Shown one piece after another: positions 1-9,485 of a stretch of DNA of 64,000 nucleotides; within the stretch, counting starts at the first letter, position 1, and each line of letters opens with the position of its first letter. The position numbers were made by a program, and so were the translations under genes. The notes under the pieces are model-generated. The model made no database searches. It saw only the letters and a list, made by a program, of their open reading frames with translations, and was not told the DNA's origin. The DNA is taken from positions 58,275,169 to 58,339,168 of the forward strand of contig OX485806.1 in the NCBI GenBank assembly GCA_950295325.1, written 5' to 3'. The stretch is from Polytrichum commune. Lineage: Eukaryota > Streptophyta > Polytrichopsida > Polytrichales > Polytrichaceae.

Positions 1-616
1 GGCAACAACATGAAGATACTAAACCACCCTGACTGCTCAATTACTCCAGCGATCGCAGTTCAGAGTCCACATCCCCGGACTCCATCTTTGCAGACGGATG
101 TTGCAACGCTGATAGAGGATAAGTCTCCTTTACAGACTCATGCCTATTCTAGAGTAGGGGTTATTAAACCGGGCACTTACTCTAGATCTCTATTAAGGAG
201 TGCCCCACGTCCTCAAGGTCAGGGACTCGGTTGCGCAGGATGCACTGCAGTTCATAGTTTAGGGATTGACCATTGCCATAAACATGCCGGTGACAAAAAT
301 GGCAAAGGGCCCCATAAGCGTCTTCGTCATTAATCTCAATTTAGCATTCTACTATTATTACCGAGCTTATATCATGCTCTACACATTATTCTTGGCGGCC
401 GTCATTCTTATGACCTTATTTGCCAATATATATTTTATTCATCAATGTTTAGAATGTATGCATGTTATTGGATTATACTATTTGGTTTCTTACCTGTCTC
501 GGACTTACGTCCAAAATTGGTTTTTCAGCCTTCTTTCAGCTTAATCTGCATGACTAGTTCATATATTGCCAGTTGGCTCTGTAATTGCTCTCCTGGTATA
601 TATTGTCGCCATTTCA
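1..616. other. No gene recognised; 5' flank of the MULE pseudogene
   Basis: The short open frames here overlap in different phases and have no recognisable domain. The stretch from about 340 to 600 is T-rich and could hold the promoter or 5' UTR of the transposase gene that follows. I did not find a clear terminal inverted repeat for the MULE in it. Confidence 0.5.
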
Positions 617-3600
617 ATGGTCATTGTACTTGTTTTGGTCAGAGTTCTGTGGAATACTATGGCCCTGCTTCGTGCTGAACCTCCTTCTGTTCCTGTCCTC
701 TTTCCATTAGGTGAAAACGGTCATGCTATAGTCACTTCTACAACATTAAGTTTGAGGTTTCAGTATCGTGAGGTCACTGTCTTTGTCGAAGAAGAGGTTT
801 TTGACGATCATAACGGTCTGGTTTCACATGCAATTCGTCAGACTAGAGTTGAGAATGACGTCGATGCGTTCTGGTTGCTGAAGCCTGGAAAATATCGTGT
901 ATATGGAGTCTCAGATTCTATGTTAGAGTGTTCGACTGAACTCCTAACACCTAGGGAGTCGTCCACTGTTAGCGTTGAGATACCTGTGCTGTCTAAGGTC
1001 AAAATTGAGCCCGGTCTACAGACAATTTATGAGTTGAGTGATGATTCCGACGGCGATGTTGAAGTCCTAAAATCAGAGAGTCCAGTCCAACCTTCGCTGA
1101 CTCCAGAAGCAGTTCGCAAGGAAACAACTCATGTTAATCCCTCTCGTCATTCTGGTCAGGCCAAGGTTGTCGCAAGTCCTCCTCTCAGTATCGTTCTTTC
1201 ATTGATGTGCCTTGGAGCTCGTAAGCGGTCCAAAAGCGTGTTGTCTCGAAATAACTTTGATGCGATCAGACTCCAACAGGTTGATTACCTTCCCCCTCGT
1301 TACGATGGTGACGTTATCTTCGAATTTCCACCTTTAGGTGACCATGGGCTGAATACAAAGGCCATGCTTGGTCTCGCACGATTACATCCAATATTCAGAA
1401 TGATCTCAAGATTTTGTTTCGTACATCTTCTTGTTTGGGCCACCTCCGTTGCGACAATCCTGCCTGTGAGTATCTTCAGCGAGACCACAGGACTTTTAGC
1501 GTGAATGAAATAGAGTGGGAAGGATTATCTGAGAAATTGTTTGAAGTAGGGTCCAAGCCTCCCGCTGGGTCGACAGTTGTTTGCAAATCCTGTAATGTCC
1601 CTCCCACCTGTGTTGCTCTCTGCACTGCCAAGATCTACTATGTTACTAGAACACCTCACATGACGAGGGCTTGTGTGCACTTGGGATCTCACGACCATCC
1701 TGTCAAGTCTGGTGATCATCGGGACTTCATCGATTAGGCAGACAGCTTGATTGGGGATCAAGTCGAACGCACCCCCTCCGCCACTCGCTCTACTATTGTG
1801 CTTGAAACTGCAAAGGAAGTTCTGGGCCCACTCCTCCTTGCTAAAGAAGGTGACCCACAGAAGATCTTGGAGCTGGACGAGCTGCAAGGTATTTTCGATC
1901 GGTGTAAGCACCTCACCTCGCCCAACATTCGTGACGTAGTCACCACGTTCAGGACTATGCGTCGCTTTGGAGCCATGGACAGTATTACCAAGTTACGAGG
2001 TGCTAGCAATTGGAGGTTCGTGCAGCAGAATAGGTTTCCAGGGCAAGGAGCGGACATGGACAAGGTCTTTGTGTTCAAGATGTCTGAAGTTGGACCGGGC
2101 AGCGGAGTCGACCTGGTCAAACGAATGCAACCCGGTGGTGACTTGGAGAACTCCTGGATAATGTTTGACCATGTCAAACGGGTCAGGTCGTGGACGACAA
2201 TGGCTTGTCATGTGTACGATTCCACATACTGCCGTGTCATGACCATCGCAGTATGTGACATGCAATCTGAAGATGTTGCAGCCCAGTTAGTGGTATGGAA
2301 GAACCTGAATGCTCTCATGGCTCAACATGGAGTGGACAAAGTTAATTTTAAAGGTTTCATGGCCGACAGTGCCCAAGCGAACTGGAATGCTGTTCGAATC
2401 ATATACGGAAGTGGAGATGCGTCTGAGAAGATGGTGGACAGAGAGAGGACTTGTCTTTTCCATTGGACGCAATCCTTGGAGAAACATACCAAGGCCGATA
2501 TCCGTCAAGACCTGCAATACCAGCATCGAATACTATGCCATCAATACAAGAATGCGAAATCGATGGCAGACGCAAAGACAAAGTTTCTGGCAATTCGGGC
2601 ATGGTGGATGTCATCCGGTGCAGCAACTGAACAAGCTCTACCCCGATTGGAGCTCTGGCTGGCCTTCTGGCATTTTCGTTACCGCCAATGGGGTGGATTT
2701 ATGGAGTTGGTAAGTCTATACTTTCCATCCCCTTACCTGTATATTTCACTCTTTATAGTTCAACTACAATGATTTCGCCATTAGTCTAATTCAGAGTCTG
2801 TGGGCATTGCAAAATCTAAGTGAAGCTGAACTAGCGGAAATGCCATCCTGTAACTTGGCTGAATCTATCCATAACAAGTGGAAGCAGCAATCCGGCGATC
2901 GAGGCAGCGATCTTTATGTGGCAACAATCGATGATTTCGTGCGTGCTTTCATGCAATGCTCAGCATATTCCCATTTCTTGAAGGGAGACAACCCTGGAAC
3001 TGGACCGTCGAAGGAGGAATTGAAGCTGAGGCGTGCTCAAAGGTCTGCCGCAAAAACAGGAATATCGAAACCGTTGCATGAGGCCATTCTGAAGATGCCT
3101 GGTGGTGAGGATTGGTGCACAAGGACTCCCCACCTCGAAGGGGAAGAGGTATTTGTTTCTCTGAAGCGTAAACCAGACACTGCTTTCGGTGATGAACGTG
3201 AATCTCATAGGCCAGACAAAATCAGTGTATCCCGACCACGCGTCCAAACCATATCTGCCCGACTTAACGATTCTCTTACTCCTGTGACAATTCCAGATTC
3301 TCCAACAATTCCAGATTCTCCCACAACTCCCACAACTGTAGATGAAGAGCAGCCGCAACGTCCAACACACGACGCTCTGCAACAGGTGGATCGACACCAC
3401 GTCACCGCGATTGAGGAGACATTATGCAACCCTGCCCAGTGGCACATCGCACGGCTGCCTAAGACATCTGCGAAGGCTTGCTTTGCTTTACAAACAATTA
3501 CTAAGAAGAAGTGCGTCGCTCGGATTGTACAAGACGGGAAGAGCACCGCTGCACCTACATACTCAGGCCTCATGGATAACTTTCGGAAGAAGAGATTGGA

Positions 3601-4248
3601 CCCTCAAGACTTCTTTTTCTGCAATGACGACATTGAGAGATGCGTGAAGGGTACAAAAAGGAGATGGGTGGTCTCAGTCCCGAACGTTCCGGATGTATGG
3701 CCTGTTAAGTTGGGGACCAACTTAACCTGCAAAGAGATCCTCGCTTTAGAAAACGCAAGCTTTAGACTGCCCCGGTGGAAGGAGATGACACCTTCCAGAA
3801 TTTTTCAGGACCACCCGTTACCTTTGGACTTAGCAAACTACACGATACCTGCATATCCGGATGAGTTTCCCACCCGGCGTTCAGGGAAGTTGATTAGGCG
3901 TAACAAGAAGGCCCCGTCAACAAAACACGCCAATAATTGTGCCTCAGCCCTATCACTGAAAGCCAAAGTGCACAAATTGTGCATGCTTCCAGCCCCTGCC
4001 TTAGGATGCATCGTCTCGTTGGATTCCGGCACGTCCCCAAAGGTTCAGCAATACTACTTGACGATTTTGCAGCTGCCAGCATGCACTTGTCCTAACTTCA
4101 AGGAGATGGCGACTAAAGCAATTGGAAAAATGGTCAATGGGCCAACTGCAAGCATTTATACTATTCGTTTAGAGTAGTGTGTAGTTTGGACTCAGATTCA
4201 AACACGTTCATTCATGCAGCTAGTTTTAGCTTCAACGAAGTGAAGTGA
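617..4248 (+). pseudogene. MULE-type transposase with SWIM zinc finger, broken
   Basis: This is a transposase of the Mutator-like (MULE) superfamily, which cuts and moves DNA elements. The N-terminal part has an acidic, SUMO-interaction-like stretch (YELSDDSD, about 1030-1053). A Cys/His cluster follows (CDNPAC near 1450 and HLGSHDH near 1680), as in the DNA-binding domains upstream of many MULE catalytic cores. The core has candidate acidic residues in YDSTYC (about 2220), FMADSAQAN (about 2360) and the E-rich LELWLAFWH (about 2650), with CLFHW between. The C-terminus is a SWIM finger: CTC at 4081-4089 and CKH at 4147-4155. Three lesions break it: a one-base frameshift in the G run near 1346, an in-frame TAG at 1735-1737, and a one-base loss in the A run near 4126-4130. 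The last shift separates the two halves of the SWIM finger, and the shifted frame stops at 4248. A 49-bp intron joins the last two blocks. The start is uncertain (ATG at 617 or 659). Family call secure, residue assignments inferred. Confidence 0.8.
2710..2758 (+). other. Probable 49-bp spliceosomal intron in the MULE gene
   Basis: The interval begins GTAAGT and ends TTTATAG, with a pyrimidine-rich stretch before the AG. Removing it joins frame 1 (ends M-E-L) to frame 2 (starts F-N-Y-N-D-F) with no stop. The downstream frame is otherwise closed, by the TGA and TAG just after the acceptor when read unspliced. At 49 bp it is shorter than typical plant introns. A deletion that restores the frame by chance is unlikely because both splice signals match the consensus. 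Confidence 0.75.
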
Positions 4249-4689
4249 GTTTTGCAGGCTGGTTTATTGAAGTACCTTGACTCTTAGAGTTTTCTGTTTT
4301 TTTAAAGAAACATATGTATGCAAGATTTTATATAATCATGATATAGTGAGACTAAAAGGGCCACTACAAAATTCCATAAGTGTTAACATTTTTTCTATTC
4401 CCTACTTGGGGAGACTACAATAACGTTAAGTGTTAACTGTTAACTGATTGGCTACTCCCCTCTTTGTAATTTTGCCCTCTATATCTGTTAACTTATTATT
4501 ATATTATATAATACTATACAATACAATATACTGTAACATAGCACATGTAATATACTGTCACATACTGTAACATACCCCCCATTTAGAAATTATTAGGGTT
4601 TAAGTTATTGACTGCAAGTCCCTCCTTCGTCAACTCAGTGCACCCTAGCAGGTTGAGCCAATCTACCAGCGTTCGAATTTTTGAGTGTT
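4249..4689. other. No gene recognised; AT-rich spacer
   Basis: The stretch contains AT-rich low-complexity sequence (about 4490-4570) with repeated GTTAACT/GTGTTAAC words near 4380-4445. The words could be remnants of a small inverted-repeat element, but I could not define two ends or a target duplication. Confidence 0.4.
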
Positions 4690-4877
4690 ACAATGATGTG
4701 CAATCTTCTCTTCAAACTTTACGTCATTATCTTGAGTAGAGGTCTACTGATGTTATGCATTTGGTCAAGAAATTAGAAAAGTTTGAGAAAGAGATTGATC
4801 ACCTACATGTGAATCAGCTCCAGCAGACCTCTATAGATGCCTTCTTCCATCCTAGAGGAGTGGAAATGGAGGAGTGA
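4690..4877 (+). pseudogene. C-terminal tail of a pogo/Tigger-like transposase with a PIP box
   Basis: The reading frame ending with TGA at 4875-4877 encodes a Lys/Glu-rich helix (MHLVKKLEKFEKEIDHLH) followed by QTSIDAFF (4824-4847). QTSIDAFF fits the PCNA-interacting consensus Q-x-x-[ILM]-x-x-[FY]-[FY]. A PIP box near the C-terminus is known in pogo-family transposases. An in-frame TAG at 4737-4739 interrupts the helix, and the catalytic domain is absent, so this is a 3' remnant. The helix-plus-PIP layout supports pogo/Tigger, but the piece is short; any other protein ending in a PIP box would also fit. Confidence 0.45.
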
Positions 4878-5228
4878 AACTCCTCAATTGTATTTTGGAA
4901 CTTCATTTGGTATTATAATAATATTTTACTTGTGTTATATTTATACGTGTTATGTTTTGATTTGTTCAACTTTGTATTTCTATAAGTATTACAAATGCTC
5001 AAGTTAACACCCTACACCATATTTTTCACTGATATAGTAACATTTTTTCCTGTAATTGTCCACGGCCATAGGACCCACTGTTTACTAAGTTTAGAAAAAA
5101 ACTTTACTAAAAATACATTTAGTCTAAAAATATTGTAACCTTACTGCTCTAAATAACATTTTCATCAAAATATCTCGGAAGTTACCACTCACCGCTCACC
5201 GCTCGCAAAATACCTTCGTCCCCTGACA
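4878..5228. other. No gene recognised
   Basis: AT-rich sequence that may include the 3' UTR or end of the pogo-like element. I could not identify a terminal inverted repeat or a TA duplication. Confidence 0.4.
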
Positions 5229-5510
5229 ATTTGCTCCGAGTAGTTGTAGTGTTGTTTTGGCAACACAATGATCAACTCAAGAGTGGACTTCCATCCATGG
5301 AAGTCCACCTTAGCCATTGGCTACCTACGAAGAGGAGAGTCTCGAATGCATGTATAGGAGGGTTTGGTGACCAACCTATGAGCTTGAAGGTCCGCGGTAT
5401 TGGGAGCTAACCATGCATGTGCGTGGGATGTGTAGGTTCACGTTCATGGCACTTGCTAGAGTTGGGAGGCGGTCAAGCTAAGTTAACAAAAACTAGCAAG
5501 GGTCACGACA
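5229..5510 (+). mobile_element. S-element fragment, 3' part (S2 subfamily)
   Basis: The sequence matches the last 280 bp or so of the S copy at 24813-25736, including the GGACTTCCAT/ATGGAAGTCC-type inverted pair and the final GGGTCACGACA. The 5' two thirds are missing. It abuts a Ty3/gypsy RT fragment immediately downstream. Confidence 0.75.
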
Positions 5511-5860
5511 AGGTAGTTGGGAATGAATTGTACATCTTTATGGTTGGTTGCACCGGCTATATCCAAGTGTCCATTGATTTTAAAGAATACCACAAAGAAA
5601 CATTCACGACGTCATGGGATACATTAATTTACGTAATAATGCCTTTTGGTCTATGTAATGTACCGGTTGCATTTCAACATGTGATGACCTCCATTTTATT
5701 TGACCTTTTGCACAATTCCATCTTGGTCTTCATTAGTGATCTAAACACCTAGAATATTGAAGTGATCTTCAACCTCAAACCTCCCACTACAATCAAAAGA
5801 ATTGGGAGGGTTTTGGGTTATTTTGGATGGATGGAGACAATAAAATACTACGTATTCTAG
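5511..5860 (+). pseudogene. Ty3/gypsy reverse transcriptase fragment
   Basis: A short frame to 5752 contains GYIQVSI, FTTSWDTLIY and MPFGLCNVPVAFQHVM, the central RT blocks of Ty3/gypsy pol. The catalytic YxDD box is degraded to FISD. After the TAG at 5750-5752 the same frame continues with an EVIFNLKPPTT-like stretch, which matches the segment after the catalytic box. There is no gag, RNase H or integrase nearby on this strand. It could belong to the same family as the RNase H/integrase fragment at 11100-11838, but that is a guess. Confidence 0.75.
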
Positions 5861-5969
5861 CAATCATTTTAACAAACCTCATACAAAAGCCATATAATAT
5901 GAGTGGACCCCAAAATATGAAGTTAGTTTACATGCCCTCAAAACCAAGTTGGTTTTTTTTCTATGCATA

Positions 5970-6408
5970 GACCTTGCAACCCTTGCTAGCCCCCTTAATA
6001 GTTTTTCCAATTTCATTTCCAGCAAAGGTTACGAGTGCTAACCCTTCGCATTCCGACATGCTAATGATTAGCTCCTCCTACCCTGGACCTTATAGTTCAT
6101 AAGAGGGAACCAACCCTTTTACTTTGCTTTCGTTACTCACCCCCCAATCGGTAACCAATTCTTAGATGTGGACTTCCAAACATGAAAATCCAATCTTATG
6201 TTGATCATCGCGTTGCCGGAGCAACACTACAACAATACGAAGCATACTAGGCAACTATGGCTTCACATTGGACTAATGCCTATGGAGGCCGTGTCGTTCG
6301 GCCTCGGGTGGGTGAGGTCACACCACCTCACCCATATAAGCCTCTAGCACTCTAGGCGGGGCCCCTACCCCACCGTCAAGAAACCTTTTGTCTCTCTACC
6401 AAGAGTTG
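5970..6408 (-). mobile_element. S-element fragment, minus orientation
   Basis: The fragment begins near TTGCAACCCTTGCTAG, the reverse complement of the S 3' end, and runs to ACCAAGAGTTGG. There it switches into chromovirus sequence, so roughly half the element (its 5' half) is missing. No target duplication is visible. Confidence 0.7.
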
Positions 6409-7010
6409 GTGACAAGGCTCATCCCACTCTTGGGATAGTTTTTTTTTCACAAGTCGGATAAGGTTGGACAACCATCGAGCTTCATGCTCCCATATGCAAT
6501 GGCCATCCATCTTGTATCAACATTTGCCAATGGTAAAGTCACTCGCCTCCATATGCACCTCAAAAGGTTTGTCAAACTCCGCGAACTTGAGCACGGGCGG
6601 TGAAGAAAACTTAGTCTTAAGCTCTTCGAAGGTTTGGTGGCAAGGTTCATCCTACTCTTGGGATAGCCATCTCTTTCACAAGTCGCACAAGGTTTGACAA
6701 CCATTGAGCTTAATGCTCTCATATGGAATGGTCATTCATCTTGCATCAACATCCGCCAATGGTAAAGTCCTTCGCCTCCATGTGCACCTCGAAATGCTTG
6801 TGAAAACCCGGAAACTTGACCACATCTTGTAAAGAGAATTTGCTCTTAAGCTCCTCAAAGGCTTGGTGACAAGGCTCATCCCACTCTTGGGATGGTCATT
6901 TTTCTTTAACAAATTGAGGATGGTCCTAACAACCTTAGAAAAATCTTGAATGAAGTGGTGGTAGTAGTTGGCTAGGCCAATCAATGATCTAAGCCCTGTT
7001 TGAGTCAAGG
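6409..7010 (-). pseudogene. Chromovirus RT/RNase H fragment with an internally repeated segment
   Basis: Read on the minus strand, 7008 to 6880 encodes GLRSLIGLANYYHHFIQDFSKVV, the RT thumb/connection region of Ty3/gypsy pol. It continues into EWDEPCHQ...FSSPPVLKFAEFDKPFEV...ASDF, the start of RNase H with its first catalytic Asp. This RT-RNase H junction segment occurs two and a fraction times in tandem, with a period of 228-229 bp (the word containing CTTGGGATAG starts near 6429, 6657 and 6886). The same repeated layout exists in the main chromovirus copy around 16875-24090. Frameshifts and stops are numerous. Confidence 0.75.
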
Positions 7011-7298
7011 GTTGTCAGCCAGAAACCCCCACCCTTAAGCGTCATAGTCCGGGTGAGAGCCCATGGCCCACATTTCAACACCTAATGTTTTCAGTTTTGT
7101 TTGAGTCATTGTCCATGTAACATGAGAACACGCATGTTTTACTCCCTGGTATGAGGTACAAGCATTAAGAAATGCTTTTGTTTTTCATAGTTTCATACTC
7201 CTACCCAACCCCATTCTTTGGGATCCTCACACTGACACCTAATCTCCCCTATACTAAATCTACCACACCCCCATTGTGGTTTTGGTACATACACCACC
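7011..7298. other. No gene recognised
   Basis: Unassigned sequence between the chromovirus fragment and a full S copy. The S insertion site duplication is CCACC at 7294-7298. The short open frames here are continuations of reading frames through the S element. Confidence 0.5.
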
Positions 7299-8271
7299 TG
7301 TCGCGCACCTCTCCATGAGGAGTGGCCGAAACACCATGGGCACAAGGGGGACCCCGGAGTGACACCCGGGACTTGTGGCGCCGTTGGTGAGAGGGCCCAA
7401 GTGATCCTAGTGTGGGTGAGGGCCCCGGGCGTTGGGAACGCCTCCCACCCACGAAGACTAGGAGGCACAAGGGTAAGGCCATGAGTTATGCGTAGCTCAT
7501 GGCGTGGTGATTCTAGAAAGCTCAAGAACACCTCAATCGGAGGTGTGAGCTAGGAGTTATGGCCATTTGAGTGGGGCGCTGTCCCGGGACAGCGCCCTGC
7601 TACAGCAGTGCCTGGGAGTGATTCCCGGGACTGCCAAGGTTCAAACAGGCATAACGTCCTCAATACTTGCCCGAATGGGGCAAGTGAGGAGTCCATCGGC
7701 ATCTACGTGAAGCGTAGATGAAGATGCAGTGGTTGGTTGTTATGATCAGACATCATACAAGGAAGTTATGATGGTCTGAAGCTGCTGGGGGGGTTCTAGG
7801 TCCAGCAGCTAAAGGAAAATGTCCACTTGGCCCCAACTCTTGGTAGAGAGACAAGAGGTTGGTTGACGGTGGGGTAGGGGCCCCGCGTGAAGTCCTAGAG
7901 GCTTATATGGGTGAGGTGGTGTGGCCTCACCCACCCGAGGCCGAACGGCACGGCCTCCATGGGCTTTGGCCCATTGTGAGGTCATGGTTGCCTAGTATGC
8001 TTCGGGTTGTTGTAGTGTTGCTCCGGCAATGCGATGATCAACATAGGATTGGACTTCCATGGATGGAAGTCCACATTGGGGAAATGGGTTACCGATTAAG
8101 GGGTGAGTCCCGAAAGCAAAGTAGGAGGGTTGGTTCCCTCCTATGAACTATTGGTCCGGGGTAAGAGGAGCTAACCATTAGCATGGCGGAATGCGAAGGG
8201 TTAGCGCTCGTAACCTTTGCTAGAAACAAAAATTGGCAAGATTGTTAAGGGACCTAGCAAGGGTTGCGACA
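7299..8271 (+). mobile_element. S element, full copy (solo-LTR-like), TSD CCACC
   Basis: This is the reference copy of the S family (973 bp). It starts TGTCGCGCACC and ends GGGTTGCGACA, so it has TG...CA ends and matching TGTCGC/GCGACA tips, flanked by CCACC at 7294-7298 and 8272-8276. There is no internal domain, PBS or coding region. Nearly the whole length can be drawn as consecutive short hairpins: a perfect 24-bp palindrome at 7574-7597 (GGGCGCTGTCCC and its complement) and inverted pairs at 7480-7501, 7529-7545, 7700-7720, 7781-7809, 7909-7932 and 8051-8072. A TATA-like TTATATGG lies at 7903-7910. TG...CA ends with a 5-bp duplication point to LTR-retrotransposon integration, so a solo LTR is the best reading. 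A short-TIR DNA transposon is the alternative. Confidence 0.85.
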
Positions 8272-8276
8272 CCACC

Positions 8277-9485
8277 CTTGTTAACTATCTCATCAACCCT
8301 TTTTGGCTAATCTAACTACCCCAGCTACTAACCCATATCTCGTAGGTCCTAACCGAACCGGTGAAACCCTCTCAAAAAAATCAAGCCAAAAGAAAATTTA
8401 CACTGTTCGGACAGATGGGGCGCCCGTCATCTCCACTCCCGAGTCCCCTGTCAGTTAGGTGCCCTGCCGTGTGCCCAGCAGTTCCCAGTCTCCTTTAGTC
8501 CTCGGCTTGGGAGCCCGCCGAGATGGCCAGGTCCTTACTGCGCCCTTAGTCAACTGTTTACCCCCCGACACCATCAATCCACCCATTGGTGCTAGCCTCC
8601 CTCAGTCTGCAGCTTGTCCAACAACCTCACCGCAGTAGAAGCTGAGGCTTCACCTCCGCTCAATCCTTCCTGTTGGTGTCCACCTGCAGCCTTCGGAGGA
8701 ATTTCTAGTGCCGCTATCACCCCAACCCATATTCGCCCAAATGCTAGGCTTCAATTAGATCAAGATGACATTACTCAGACCATTTCCACACCTTCCTAAT
8801 CCGACCTGTAGAACTGAAGCATTCGAAGCTGAACCCTTGTTGCCGCCAATTCAAAACTTCTTTGCTTCCCCCCTTGATGCCTCATTGATCTTTGACGTTG
8901 CAGTGCCTCCTTCTTCCAGGCAAATGCTCCTGGTTACTCATCCCTTCCTGACTCTCCAAGTTTTCAGTGTCCATTCTAGCTCCTTCCGGTCTCGGTCCAT
9001 AGCCAGGTGTGTAGCTCACATTGCTACCATCAACTGCCGCCTCCCGCACACACTGGTGCCTTCCTTTCCCAACCATACTGCCGCCTCCCTTTTCCCGAGA
9101 AGGCCTTCAAATCTTCCCCCAGTCACACCCAGCTCTTTCCCCGCCATAGCTCACTTAACTGCCACTTCCTACTAACCGGATTTTTCTAGGGTGACCTCAC
9201 CCTCCCCCTAAATGGATAACAACCAAGCCTAACTAGACCAATAACAACCCAACCCTTTGGCCATGGGCCGAGAGGCCCACAGAGCCCTCCAGAGCCTTTC
9301 AATTAATAATTCTACCTCCAGGCGGTTTTTCCGAACCCAACAATACTTAAATGCAAAACCAACCTTAAGTCTAAATTGCAATCCAGCTAAAAGACACACT
9401 CTTTTTATGTTTTAATTAATCCATAAAAATCAAAGCCTACCCTTTTATGAATTTTAAGAGTCAAGAACCGATGTGTGCGCAGTAT
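8277..9485. other. No gene recognised; proline/serine-rich open frames
   Basis: Overlapping frames at 8614-8799, 8765-9175 and 9007-9189 encode Pro/Ser/Thr-rich peptides without a domain I recognise. C-rich composition, rather than coding, can explain them. The region may be the leader or gag part of a decayed retroelement, but nothing seen proves it. Confidence 0.4.

Noticed and set aside
10-333. 107-codon open frame near the window start
   Set aside because: No domain, overlapped by other frames, and the sequence looks non-coding.
7193-7531. Recurrent frames of 60-110 codons in S copies with similar peptides (GRRSQRPGPSPTLGSLGPSH type)
   Set aside because: They recur because the DNA recurs. 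Two or more frames are open at once in the same DNA and the peptides have no domain; start and end positions differ among copies.
7299-8271. S as a hammerhead-ribozyme retrozyme
   Set aside because: I did not see the conserved CTGATGA...GAAA core on either strand, and the 5-bp duplication is not the usual 4 bp.
7299-8271. S as a short-TIR DNA transposon
   Set aside because: Not excluded, but only six terminal bases are inverted, the ends are TG...CA and duplications are 5 bp, which favours LTR integration.
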